64,000 bases of DNA, taken from contig NZ_CP117768.1 of the NCBI RefSeq assembly GCF_028623165.1, forward strand, positions 62,001 through 126,000, read 5' to 3'. Positions 20,101 through 27,447 of the stretch are shown one piece after another (the stretch's first letter is position 1; each line of letters starts with the position of its first letter). Both the position numbers and the translations under genes were made by a program. The notes below the pieces were generated by a model. That model was given only the letters and a program-made list of their open reading frames with translations. It was not told the DNA's origin and ran no database searches. The DNA is from Nostoc sp. UHCC 0926. GTDB lineage: Bacteria; Cyanobacteriota; Cyanobacteriia; Cyanobacteriales; Nostocaceae.

Positions 20101-20341
20101 CAGGATTCAAGAAGGATTTGTAGCTTCTTATCAAGCCCAGCAGATTTTCCAAGAACTTGAGCTTCCTTTTGAAGCGATGCCTTATCCTCAGTGGCTAAAA
20201 TCATTAATAAAGTTGGCTCAACGTGGGCGTTTACAGTTAATTTTGTGTTTTATTTTCGGTTTGATAGCCTTTCCTTTTGCCTTGGTATGGCTGATTCTGC
20301 TGCTTTTGTGGCGTTTAATACGTCCCCAGTTTATAAAATGA
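17192..20341 (+). CDS. STAND NTPase: NB-ARC domain with TPR array and C-terminal membrane helix
   Basis: A signal-transduction ATPase of the NB-ARC class. It has P-loop GIGGTGKS at residues 54-61, Walker B LLIIDNL at 124-130, the sensor VIVTTRER at 161-168 and GHPLLL at 209-214. From about residue 440 there are some 14 TPR units of exactly 40 aa (GQYQRAIEFYQQSLEI), nearly identical. A hydrophobic C-terminal segment (about 1011-1040) could anchor it. The only start in this frame is TTG at 17192, which has no ribosome site and lies inside a predicted hairpin arm. The frame is open back to 17144, so the natural product is probably a fusion with the upstream ORF (1205 aa). Confidence 0.88.
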   Translation: MEWLERSTKVESPGVLKAGNPNKSLAYWQGRKTEIAQIQQWLTDKNTFLIGIEGIGGTGKSMLATKIYDEIEGFPKRFWADVSNGAGFSDLARQVLTEFGFPVPEQEAQLVEALVRCLRSGQFLLIIDNLESLLQPDRQWGSLFYGDFFQVWVEHGGNSKVIVTTRERPELKGFEWLPLKGFQVDEGVALLTALGIQGDVTQFVELVDGHPLLLRLVADLLKAEYSQDPDLSRLADLGLGNLRQFLTDSQVVGIHHRENVGMVLVLDATFNRLNELQKALLLNISVYRGAVDSAAAVAMLRGSSAPEIEEELRNLVKRSLLVDKLNGKRRFDFQPLILEYVRYQAGDQSEAHQKAIDYYCSIAKQPPWKTKDDVKEYLEIFDHFYQLQDYNSAFYSIRICDDFLTLRGYYADQVELYGQLVSKWGEIGARENWNYQAALILLGNTYNSLGQYQRAIEFLQQSLEIKREIGDRDGEGVSLGNLGNAYNLLGQYQRAIEFYQQSLEIKREIGDRNGEGKSLGSLGNAYNSLGQYQRAIEFLQQSLEISREIGDRNGEGKSLNNWGNAYNSLGQYQRAIEFYQESLEIKREIGDRNGEGISLNNLGNAYNSLGQYQRAIEFYQESLEIFREIGDRNGEGKFLNNLGNVYHSLGEYQQAIEFYQQSLEIFRKIGDRNGEGNSLIGLGCAYNSLGQYQRAIEFYQESLEIKREIGDRNGEGISLIGLGNAYNLLGQYQRAIDFYQQSLEISREIGDRNGEGNSLCNLGSAYNSLGQYQRAIEFLQQSLEIFREIGDRNGEGNSLIALGNAYNLLGQYQRAIDFYQQSLEISREIGDRNGEGISLCNLGSAYNSLGQYQRAIEFLQQSLEISREIGDRNGEGNSLIALGNAYNLLGQYQRAIDFYQQSLEISREIGDRNGEGISLCNLGSAYNSLGQYQRAIEFLQQSLEIKREIGDRNGEGNSLIGLGNAYYQCGRIQEGFVASYQAQQIFQELELPFEAMPYPQWLKSLIKLAQRGRLQLILCFIFGLIAFPFALVWLILLLLWRLIRPQFIK
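18521..20080 (+). repeat. 13 x 120-bp coding repeat (TPR units) with embedded HIP1 sites
   Basis: Thirteen 120-bp units run without interruption. Each carries GGCGATCGC at the same position, so HIP1 occurs every 120 bp. From 19361 to 20080 the units alternate between two types (ACTTGCTGGG...GACTTCTACC and ACTCCCTGGG...GAGTTCTTGC), giving three nearly identical 240-bp dimers. This is the mark of recent amplification by unequal recombination. Copy number is expected to vary between strains and to be fragile in assembly. Confidence 0.92.
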
Positions 20342-20480
20342 ACACTGAGGTTTTCTCACCGTGGGTTTTGGGCGTGGTTGTGTCGGTTGTGGCGTTGGGT
20401 ACGCGCTTGGTTTCGGCGATAAAATAAGGTGTAAGAATAGTGATGAACATATAATTTAATATACAAGAATATTTGACACT

Positions 20481-20729
20481 ATGTTACAAAATACCTATCA
20501 ACTCCCCTTGACATTTGAGCAAATTTTTACTCTAGTCAAACAACTTTCTGATTCGGAAAAATTGTTACTGAGTAAGGAGCTAGAAAAAGAAACCTTGAAT
20601 AAAAAGTTAACTCACTTACTAGAAATATTTCAAACCGATGAATTATCTCTAAAAGAAATTACTGAAGAAGTTGAAATTGTCCGTTATCAAATTTATGCCA
20701 GAAAACAAAGTAGCGAAGATAATCATTGA
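20481..20729 (+). CDS. Putative antitoxin of a decayed PIN toxin pair
   Basis: An 82-aa, highly charged protein (LSDSEKLLLSKELEKETLNKK ..., split by short hydrophobic residues) of the type placed before PIN-family toxins in cyanobacteria. It is probably a DNA-binding or neutralising antitoxin. The toxin start (20695) lies within its 3' end, a 35-nt overlap typical of such pairs. The toxin itself is broken (next entry), so this antitoxin is an orphan here. Assignment is by size and context; no clear DNA-binding motif is visible. Confidence 0.6.
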   Translation: MLQNTYQLPLTFEQIFTLVKQLSDSEKLLLSKELEKETLNKKLTHLLEIFQTDELSLKEITEEVEIVRYQIYARKQSSEDNH

Positions 20730-20790
20730 TACTAATCTTTGGATTAGCTTTTTAATTGGTAAGGAATTAAAACAACTCCTAAACCTTTAA
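20695..20790 (+). pseudogene. Truncated PIN-domain toxin
   Basis: A 31-residue frame beginning MPENKVAKIIIDTNLWISFL, the first strand and catalytic Asp of a PIN RNase domain (IIIDTNLWISFLIGK). It continues for only nine more residues and stops at TAA 20788-20790, so the other three acidic residues are lost. It overlaps the antitoxin gene by 35 nt, and a DUF433 antitoxin gene starts 10 bases later. The 3' part was probably removed by the event that placed the next toxin-antitoxin pair here. Confidence 0.72.
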
Positions 20791-20800
20791 CGCAAAAATT

Positions 20801-21121
20801 ATGACTCAAATAACATCTACTGAATATAAACATATTCTAGTTAATGAAAGCAATGTTCCTTTCATTAAAGGAACATCGATGAAAGTTGTAGAATTAATTA
20901 CTTCCATTCATGCTTATGGTTGGAGTCCAGAAGAATTACATTTTCAATATCCACATTTGAGCATGAGCCAGATTTATTCTGCTTTAGCTTATTATTGGGA
21001 GCATAAAGAAGAAATTGATGCTGATATGCAGCAACGTTTTGAGTATGCGGAAAGATTACGTTTAGAAACAGGAGAATCTCCATTAGCAAAAAGACTCCGT
21101 GCAGAAGGATTAATTAAATGA
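20801..21121 (+). CDS. DUF433 antitoxin
   Basis: A 106-aa DUF433 protein, the usual antitoxin partner of DUF5615 PIN-like toxins. The conserved core is seen: PFIKGTSMKVVELI (residues about 20-33), GWSPEELHFQYPHLSMSQIY (about 40-59) with a helix-turn-helix-like pattern, and the YYWEHKEEID element. The stop overlaps the start of the next gene by ATGA, so the pair is translationally coupled. Confidence 0.85.
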   Translation: MTQITSTEYKHILVNESNVPFIKGTSMKVVELITSIHAYGWSPEELHFQYPHLSMSQIYSALAYYWEHKEEIDADMQQRFEYAERLRLETGESPLAKRLRAEGLIK

Positions 21122-21465
21122 GCGTTGCTCTTTATATTGATGAAAATGTCCATCGAGGAATTACAGATGGATTACGGATTCGGGGTGTAGATGTATTAAC
21201 TGTACAAGAAGATGGGCGGAGTAGCTTCTCTGATCCTTTTATACTTGACCGTGCGACAGAACTTGAGCGTGTTTTGTTTTCCCAAGATGACGATTTTCTA
21301 GCTGAAGCCAACCATCGTCAAGACAAACAAATAAATTTTGCTGGTGTTATTTATGCTCATAAACTCAGAGTTACTGTTGGCGATTGTGTTCGTGATTTAG
21401 AAATTATTGCTAAAACAGCCTATCTTGAAGAATTAAGTAATCGTGTTCAATACTTACCTTTGTAA
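21118..21465 (+). CDS. DUF5615 PIN-like toxin
   Basis: A 115-aa Mut7-C/PIN-like protein expected to be an RNase toxin. Acidic residues in the right places are seen: YIDENV at the start, then DVLTVQEDG and FSQDDDFL near residue 60. It follows the DUF433 antitoxin with a 4-base overlap, giving a complete type II toxin-antitoxin operon next to the broken PIN pair. Confidence 0.85.
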   Translation: MSVALYIDENVHRGITDGLRIRGVDVLTVQEDGRSSFSDPFILDRATELERVLFSQDDDFLAEANHRQDKQINFAGVIYAHKLRVTVGDCVRDLEIIAKTAYLEELSNRVQYLPL

Positions 21466-21484
21466 AACTTGTGGAGAACATGAG

Positions 21485-21859
21485 ATGGAAATTAAAAGTG
21501 CAAATAAAGCAGAATCCTTCTACATTGCTATAATTCTATATAAATCATCTTCAGATAAACCTGATTATCAACCTTTGTACCAAGAAAGCTTTGTTTTGAT
21601 TAAAGCAACTTCTTTAGAAGAAGCAAAAGCAAAGGCTTTGAATCATGGGAAAAATGAAAGTGTCAGCTATACAAATGAGAATGTAGAAACTATTACTTGG
21701 TCTTTGCAGCAAGTAGTAGACGTAAATTCAGTTTTGGATGATGACTTTGATTCATCTGAGGATATTGTTGATTTATATACTCGACATTTTCGGAATTATG
21801 AGGCTTACCAATCATTTGAGCCATTATTATCTCAAGAGCAATTTGGAGAAGAGTTATAA
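21485..21859 (+). CDS. DUF4288-like protein
   Basis: A small protein of 124 aa from ATG 21485, chosen over an upstream start inside the toxin gene because GGAG lies 10 bases before it. It has the layout of DUF4288 proteins: YIAIILYKSSS at the N-terminus, then YQESFVLIKATSLEEAKAKAL, and a WSLQQVVDV strand. It begins 19 bases after the toxin gene and could be co-transcribed with it. Function unknown. Confidence 0.65.
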   Translation: MEIKSANKAESFYIAIILYKSSSDKPDYQPLYQESFVLIKATSLEEAKAKALNHGKNESVSYTNENVETITWSLQQVVDVNSVLDDDFDSSEDIVDLYTRHFRNYEAYQSFEPLLSQEQFGEEL

Positions 21860-22078
21860 AATCATGCGATCGCTCTTGTCGATTCCCATCACTGACCCAA
21901 AAACGATCGCAATTGAGCAATGCGCCGTGAAACTGAAAATACGGTGTCTGATGCTAAAGAAAAAACTTGCTCCAAGCCCATAGCCGCAAACTATATCTGG
22001 AAAAATCTGCAAGACCGCTCTTATGGGTTCCTATCAATGATAATTTTAAGCATTGGGAACCCTTAAAAATCAAAGTTT

Positions 22079-22765
22079 ATGAACGCAGCCGACGAGAAAA
22101 TGATTGTTCGCGACTATTTCAATTCCACAGGGTTTGACCGTTGGAGGCGAATCTACGGCGATGGCGAAGTCAACAAAATCCAATTAGATATCCGCAATGG
22201 ACATCAGCAAACCGTGGATACAGTTCTCGGCTGGCTGAAGGCTGATAACAATTTATCAGATTTATCAATTTGCGATGCTGGGTGTGGTGTCGGCAGTCTC
22301 AGCATCCCCCTAGCGGTAGATGGTGCGAAAGTCTATGCCACCGATATTTCGGAAAAAATGGTGGAAGAAGGCAAGCATAGAGCGAAGCAAACCTTGCCAA
22401 ATGCTGAAAATCCCACTTTTGCTGTGCAGGATTTGGAATCGTTGAGTGGTAGTTACCATACTGTTATTTGCTTGGATGTTCTTATCCACTACCCCCAAGA
22501 AAAAGCCGATGAGATGATTTCTCACCTCTGTTCTTTGGCACAGTCGCGGATAATTCTCAGTTTTGCGCCGAAGACCTGCGCCCTGAGTATACTCAAGAAA
22601 ATTGGCAGTTTCTTTCCCGGGCCAAGTAAAGCGACTCGTGCATATTTGCATCGTGAGGCTGATGTGATAAGAATTTTGGAAAGTAATGGCTTTTCTTTGC
22701 AACGAAAGGCGATGACGAAGACTCGCTTCTATTTTTCTCGCCTACTTGAAGCTACACGTAAATGA
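22079..22765 (+). CDS. chlM: Magnesium-protoporphyrin IX methyltransferase
   Basis: ChlM (BchM) moves a methyl group from S-adenosylmethionine to Mg-protoporphyrin IX, a step of chlorophyll synthesis at the membrane surface. The 228-aa length matches the family. The SAM-binding motif DAGCGVG is at residues 66-72, and the typical N-terminus (VRDYFNSTGFDRWRRIYGDG, residues 10-29) and C-terminal KTRFYFSRLLEA are present. It stands alone here with a terminator after it. Confidence 0.93.
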   Translation: MNAADEKMIVRDYFNSTGFDRWRRIYGDGEVNKIQLDIRNGHQQTVDTVLGWLKADNNLSDLSICDAGCGVGSLSIPLAVDGAKVYATDISEKMVEEGKHRAKQTLPNAENPTFAVQDLESLSGSYHTVICLDVLIHYPQEKADEMISHLCSLAQSRIILSFAPKTCALSILKKIGSFFPGPSKATRAYLHREADVIRILESNGFSLQRKAMTKTRFYFSRLLEATRK

Positions 22766-22770
22766 AGTTA

Positions 22771-22810
22771 AAATCGCAGCAAGATGAATCCTATACCTTT
22801 GCTGCGATTT
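22771..22810 (+). terminator. Hairpin terminator after chlM
   Basis: AAATCGCAGCAA (22771-22782) pairs perfectly with TTGCTGCGATTT (22799-22810), leaving a 16-nt loop. It begins six bases after the chlM stop. The A and T runs are within the stem, so it may act in both directions. Confidence 0.6.
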
Positions 22811-23220
22811 GAGAATCTCAAAGTTTAACACTGGTAGGTATTGCACTTGACATCCAGTCCTGCTTTTTATCTTGGCGTAGGCGTAGCCCGCCCTTAGACA
22901 TCGCTCTAATTGGGAGGATGAATAACTATCATCGCGATCGCCCAGCCTTATTTATGTAATGGCAGCAAAAATTATACTATATTTTTGACATTTAATGTTT
23001 GCGTAAACCTTAGCTTACTACGACTGTGACAGTTGAAGATACCAAATGTAGGATAAAAAGTAGGAGAATCGAACCGTAAGCGCCTGGATGGTATCGAGAA
23101 AACGCTGAATAACATAGAAGAAGCGCTTACAAAACTATTGTCAGGAGTACATTGATATACTAGAACCTTTGCGAAAGTCAGGTTAAAATCGCTAGCAAAG
23201 TGTAAATCTGAAGTGGAACT
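22811..23220. other. Intergenic region after chlM
   Basis: It holds dispersed words (GCGTAGGCGTAGCCCGCCCT near 22874) and AT-rich sequence. A short open stretch near 23093-23154 (IEKTLNNIEEALTKLLSGVH) ends at a stop and may be a small gene relic. No supported gene was seen. Confidence 0.4.
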
Positions 23221-23700
23221 ATGAAAACTGCTGAAAAATTGGCTGCTGGCTGGCTATTGACACTCGGATTCATGTTTTTAACGCTATCAGCAACAGCGAC
23301 ATTGGAAAAATTTGCTGCACGTGAGGTATACATACCAGTGCAAGATGCGGATACTTTTACCGCACCAAATGCTACTTATGAAGATAATAATACTGCTGTA
23401 GGTGGTCTAATTTTTGGTGTTCCTAGCTTAACATTGGGGGGATGGTTAGCATTGGGATTATACCGTCAAAGCCGACAGGAGAAAAAGGCGCTTAATCAAC
23501 AAGTTAGCGATCGCCTACAATCTATTTTTTATGAGATGCTACAAGAAAATCATGGACGCGTAACTGTTTTAGGCTTTGCAATGCAGTCACAACTACCCGC
23601 AGCCAACGCCAGACTATATTTAGATGAAAAAGCTAAAGAATTCAATGCAAACTTTAAGGTGAACGAAGAAGGGGCTATATCATATCATTTTGATGTCTAA
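23221..23700 (+). CDS. Membrane protein of unknown function
   Basis: A 159-aa protein with two hydrophobic segments (about residues 8-27 and 60-80), a 30-residue loop between them, and a C-terminal cytoplasmic domain (about 85-159) rich in Gln, Glu and Lys. The domain includes a helical stretch (DRLQSIFYEMLQENHGRVTVL) that resembles a small winged-helix fold. Not recognised; similar small membrane proteins occur widely in Nostocales. The following DUF423 gene begins 50 bases later and may be in the same transcript. Confidence 0.65.
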   Translation: MKTAEKLAAGWLLTLGFMFLTLSATATLEKFAAREVYIPVQDADTFTAPNATYEDNNTAVGGLIFGVPSLTLGGWLALGLYRQSRQEKKALNQQVSDRLQSIFYEMLQENHGRVTVLGFAMQSQLPAANARLYLDEKAKEFNANFKVNEEGAISYHFDV

Positions 23701-23750
23701 TTGATATCTAATGGTTCGTTAAATTCCACACCAACTTACGGCTAGGTCTA

Positions 23751-24131
23751 ATGACGCAGATTTTTTTGAGCGTAGCTGCCATTTTAGGCGGTTTGTCAGT
23801 TGCTGCTGGTGCCTTTGCTTCTCATGCTTTACGGGAAAAAATTAGTGAGCGATCGCTAGAAATTTTTGAGACTGGCGCTCGTTACCAAATGTATCATGCT
23901 CTAGCACTTTTTCTAGTAGCAATACTAATTAGTCGTACCGAGTCTCCTCAACCCACTCTCATCGCCAGTGGATGGCTGTTTATGATTGGCATTGCTATTT
24001 TCTCAGGTAGCTTGTACGCCCTTAGCTTAACAGGTATTAAATCCTTAGGAGCGATCGCACCACTAGGCGGCACAGCCTTTCTTGCTGGTTGGGGTGCTTT
24101 AGCTTTTGCTGCATGGACTTTGAAGTTGTAA
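23751..24131 (+). CDS. DUF423 family membrane protein (YgdD-like)
   Basis: A 126-aa protein with four predicted membrane helices and the DUF423 signature: an early GxxxVAAGAFASHALR and a central RYQMYHALAL, then GSLYALSLTG near residues 82-91 and a GGTAFLAGW end. The function of DUF423 is unknown. The helix count and length match the family. Confidence 0.88.
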   Translation: MTQIFLSVAAILGGLSVAAGAFASHALREKISERSLEIFETGARYQMYHALALFLVAILISRTESPQPTLIASGWLFMIGIAIFSGSLYALSLTGIKSLGAIAPLGGTAFLAGWGALAFAAWTLKL

Positions 24132-24157
24132 AAAAGTTATAAATGGGGAGTTAAAAG

Positions 24158-24533
24158 TTAAGAGCTTTTAACTCTAACTCCATTTATTGGAGGCTCAATT
24201 CCCTGCTTTTTACAATTTTCTCTAGTCAGAATTGCATCGCCATATTCATAATTTAATAACACCATAGATATTTTAATGATTGAGTTTATTCCTTGGACAT
24301 ATTCATCACTATTATAAATAGCAAGAAATTAAACATAAGCAGTTGGACGGAAGCCAAATACTTCTTCAGTAATATCTTTTGAACTATCTTGAGTTTAATA
24401 TACGCCCAATTAAGCCAAGATATAAAAATGTTTTTTCATCAAACTTCTGAATATTTAATTTATTACAAATTAAGTCCATTATTTGTTTTGGATCAGAGGA
24501 CGCGAAAATTTATAAGTAATAATTAATAGACAT
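24158..24533 (-). pseudogene. Decayed SitI3-like immunity protein gene
   Basis: On the minus strand an ATG at 24533 opens MSINYYL, then an in-frame TAA. The frame continues as KQIMDLICNKLNIQKFDEKT, shifts once, and resumes as DITEEVFGFRPTAYV, stop, FLAIYNSDEYVQGINSII, then LLNYEYGDAILTRENCKKQG to a TAA at 24160-24158. The order (short N-terminal strand, an FGF.PT.....F middle, and an LL....DAIL..EN end) resembles SitI3-type immunity proteins. Two stops and a frameshift show it is dead. It begins one base after the toxin relic. Confidence 0.5.
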
Positions 24534-24534
24534 A

Positions 24535-24750
24535 TTAGTAAAGAAAATTTATGCTCCCGTTCTCTATTGTAATGATTTCTGCTAACCCAGATATTGGGTA
24601 ATCAGCAATTTGCTGCTGTAACATTTCTGTTGTGACTTGAGTACATTTAAATTAACCACAAATCTATTTGCTTGGACACCATCAATCTTTTCTTAAATTG
24701 TGTTAGCAATATTACGAACCAGTGATGATGGTGAATAAAAGCGGGTAAGG
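24535..24750 (-). pseudogene. Decayed CdiA-type toxin C-terminus
   Basis: The minus-strand frame reads SPSSLVRNIANTI, stop, EKIDGVQANRFVVNLN, then after a frameshift TQVTTEMLQQQIADYPISGL and AEIITIENGSINFLY to TAA 24537-24535. The arrangement L..NI...I..K......RFVVNL......L...L...P..GL.E.I.I..G resembles the tRNA-nuclease tip of contact-dependent inhibition (CdiA) proteins. It directly precedes the SitI3-like relic by one base, the usual toxin-then-immunity order. The upper boundary is approximate. Confidence 0.45.
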
Positions 24751-24793
24751 CTGTTGCCCAATAATTGTGCTAATAGAAGGTGGAAAATTCATA

Positions 24794-25582
24794 ATGTGCC
24801 GTTTACTTGCTTACCTCGGTTCGCCTATTTCTTTAGATCATCTTCTGTATAAACCAGAACACTCGCTGATAGTCCAGAGTTATCAACCCCGCGAAATGAC
24901 CTCTGGAATAATAAATGCAGATGGCTTTGGTGTGGGTTGGTATGATAGTCAAAAAGATACTGACCCTTTTATTTACAAAAATACCCTACCTATTTGGAAT
25001 GATATCAACCTACCCAGTCTCAGCCGTTATGTTGAATCAAAGTGTGTACTTGCTTATGTCCGCAGTGCTACATCCGAACAAGCCGTAGATTTTGCTAATT
25101 GTCAGCCCTTTAACCATCAACAACAGCTATTTATTCACAATGGACGAATCGAAAATTTTCGGAAAACATTACACAGAAAAATCCGCAGCACTTTAACCCA
25201 AGATTTTTACGAAAAAATTAATGGCAGTACTGACTCCGAACACATTTTTGCATTGTTACTTTCACAAAGTCAAATTAACAAACATCGACCTCTAGAGTAT
25301 GCTTTACGTACCACATTATTAACCCTCTTAGAGATGGCAAAGCGCTATCAAGTAGAAGCCTCACTCAATGTAATCTTTAGTGACGGACATCGCCTGATAG
25401 CTTCTCGTGTTGCTACCACTTCACCGCCTCCATCTCTTTACTGGATACGAGATGATCCGACTTTTCCAAAATCTGTAATTATTGCGTCCGAACCTCTATT
25501 TATAGGTAATTGGATTGCTTGCCCAGAAAATAGCATCATTAGTGTGGGAGCAGACTGTGAGATCCAAATTGAGCAAATCTAG
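24794..25582 (+). CDS. egtC: Class II glutamine amidotransferase, EgtC-like
   Basis: EgtC removes the glutamyl group from the gamma-glutamyl-hercynylcysteine sulfoxide intermediate in ergothioneine synthesis. I chose ATG 24794 over the upstream 24767 start because class II amidotransferases need Cys as residue 2 (MCRLLAYLG), which becomes the N-terminal nucleophile. Other family features are GFGVGWYD near residue 46, YVRSAT and the HNGRI box. The length of 262 aa fits. egtD lies 2.2 kb downstream on the same strand; egtB is not between them. Confidence 0.8.
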   Translation: MCRLLAYLGSPISLDHLLYKPEHSLIVQSYQPREMTSGIINADGFGVGWYDSQKDTDPFIYKNTLPIWNDINLPSLSRYVESKCVLAYVRSATSEQAVDFANCQPFNHQQQLFIHNGRIENFRKTLHRKIRSTLTQDFYEKINGSTDSEHIFALLLSQSQINKHRPLEYALRTTLLTLLEMAKRYQVEASLNVIFSDGHRLIASRVATTSPPPSLYWIRDDPTFPKSVIIASEPLFIGNWIACPENSIISVGADCEIQIEQI

Positions 25583-26004
25583 TGTGAAAGAGACTATTTC
25601 TCAAGCCTTCGATGAATGTTGCCCAAAAACTTTTGCAATATTTCAGTGTATTTAGATATTTACCTGATTGACTATTACCCTGTGACTTGTGGACAGTATC
25701 GTGCATTCATAGAGCGGGAGGCTACCAAAATTATCGCTGGTAGTCACAGGTGGTAATGGTTACAAACGGAGTCAGTCACACAACCCTTTACTGGTGCGAC
25801 GATGCCTACGGTGGTCACTGACTTGTACTGAGCGCAGTCGTTGGCACAGCCTCTCGCAGAGAAGTAGCCTGTTGTACCCCTACGGGGAAGCAAGCTACGC
25901 TGTTGGGATAATCACTTAGTTAACGCCATTATTATTTGTTGCAAAAATTATCAGTAACTGGAGAAATTATCCTATGTGCTAGTTCCCAGGAAGGACGGAA
26001 TTTC
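25583..26004. other. Intergenic region after egtC
   Basis: No gene was seen. From about 25795 to 25905 it is built of dispersed Nostoc repeats (GATGCCTACGGTGGTCACTG, CTCTCGCAGAGAAGTAGCC, CCCCTACGGGGAAGCAAGC). The first 200 bases are AT-rich with short broken frames only. Confidence 0.45.
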
Positions 26005-26390
26005 AAAAGCGATCGCCCTCTTCAAGTAAGGCGATCGCTTTTATCATCTCAGCCATCGCTCAATCCCTAGTTGCAAAGGGACAAAGTTGGTATTGCCTGC
26101 TTCCCGTTGGCAAGCTCAATGTCCTGCTCAATAAGATTAAACACGATGAACAAGGACAGCGAGATGTTAGCTTTTTTGCTGAGGACTTCGAGGGTAAACA
26201 GGTTAATCGAGAAGAATTGCTCGAGTTACTAAATCGTCTTAAGGAGTCTGGATACTTCATTGGTGAGATTGAAAGCAACAAAGCCAATCCAGAATCAGGC
26301 TCGTCAAACCTTCTGGCGACCTGTAAGAATGCAGAAATAACGACAGATGGTCGAGCAATGTTAAAAGCCATATATTTCAAGCCGGTGTAG
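25983..26390 (+). pseudogene. 5'-truncated gene of unknown family
   Basis: The frame is open from 25983 to TAG at 26388-26390 and has clear protein character from about 26043 on (AQSLVAKGQSWYCLLPVGKL ... FFAEDFEGKQVNREELLELL ... ATCKNAEITTDGRAMLKAIY). It has no ATG, GTG or TTG near its 5' end, and its first part is only the HIP1 hairpin. The C-terminal ITTDGRAMLKAI resembles the last strand of small winged-helix proteins such as DUF2513/YjcQ. Best read as a remnant; the family is uncertain. Confidence 0.5.
26005..26042 (+). terminator. HIP1-containing hairpin with T-run
   Basis: AAAAGCGATCGCC (26005-26017) pairs perfectly with GGCGATCGCTTTT (26030-26042), giving a 13-bp stem with a 12-nt loop and T residues at its end. 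It has the form of an intrinsic terminator and contains two HIP1 octamers. It sits exactly where the following open frame loses its 5' part. Confidence 0.5.
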
Positions 26391-26893
26391 CAGCTAAGGA
26401 AAGTTATTTGTTGAGGCGAGATTGGGTATAGGGGAGAGTAGGGGGAGATAAGGGAGCAAAATCCTCATCTTCCCGAAGTTCTGATGCCTGCGGCGGGCTG
26501 CACCAACGCCGGAAGCCGGCGCTCAGACTTCTCTCCTCATCCCCCTTATCTTCACCTTCACTCTTGTTATCCAAACCGTATTGATTCCTCACTTCCAGAA
26601 TTTGAGAGGCGATCGCTATTTGACACCAGAAGAAAAGCAGAAAAGTTAGCCCGGTATTTGTGTAGACGCATACTCCTACGGGGATCTTGCTACGCGAAGC
26701 GTCTCGTAAAGCCTGCGGCATAGCAACTCTTAGAGACGCAACGCGAACGCTTAGGGCGTAGCCTCTCTAAGAGTTGAGAAGCGGCTCGTAATTATACCAT
26801 TTCACTTTAATAATGATACAAATACGTTGGTAGGGGCATGGCATTGCCCATTGGTGTCAACTTACAGCTATTTTCAGGTAAATAGACCACGCG

Positions 26894-26921
26894 GTAGGGG
26901 CGCAAGGCCTTGCGCCCCTAC
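26894..26921. repeat. Perfect 28-bp palindrome in a repeat cluster
   Basis: GTAGGGGCGCAAGG followed by its complement makes a perfect 28-bp palindrome. It belongs to the 'GTAGGGGC...GCCCCTAC' family also seen at 27353-27381 and, as half copies, near 26830, 27139, 43848 and 44083. The whole 26391-27447 stretch is such repeats plus fragments; no gene was seen in it. Confidence 0.75.
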
Positions 26922-27305
26922 GACAGATGTGGTTCAAATACTTGAATTCTGCTGTAAGCAAAAACCCGTTTAAAACCTCGTTTCCAGCCAGAGGCTGGAA
27001 ACGCTCTTTCATTGCGGCTCTGCCGCTAGTCTTGAGGCAGCAGCCCCCCATTAGGCATTCCCAGTCAGAGACTTTTTTTCGAGGCAATCTTTGAAGGACT
27101 TATACTAGACAGGCTTTCACGTTAAGTTGACACGTATGGGCATTGCCATGCCCCTACGATAAATCTATCTGTATCAGGGTTTTCGTGAATTGGTATTAGA
27201 CATGGCTCGGCATCGACCCTGATAATCTACCTAGTGAGTAATATAGCGATGCCTGCGGCGGGCTACGCCTACGCTGCTTCACCAAATGCGATCGCCCCAC
27301 AACGG

Positions 27306-27414
27306 ATATAGCGGTTCCCATTCAGATGCGGTACAACATTATATCGCCAGGTGTAGGGGCACGGCACTGCCGTGCCCCTACGGGTGTACCTGACGTAAAC
27401 GAGAACCGCTATAT
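27306..27414. repeat. Nested inverted-repeat element (MITE-like)
   Basis: ATATAGCGGTTC (27306-27317) and GAACCGCTATAT (27403-27414) are perfect 12-bp ends. Inside them a GTAGGGGCACGGCA/TGCCGTGCCCCTAC hairpin (27353-27381, 14-bp stem, 1-nt loop) is centred. A half copy of the outer end (TATAGCGGTTCTC) lies near 28821. It has no coding capacity. Confidence 0.65.
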
Positions 27415-27447
27415 ATCTTTCTTGTATTGGCTGTCTGACTAGATGTT

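Noticed and set aside
26404..26723. ORFs on both strands between the truncated gene and the palindrome cluster
   Set aside because: They run through dispersed repeats (CTGCGGCGGGCTGC, AGAGACGCAACGCGAACGC) and lack coding features.
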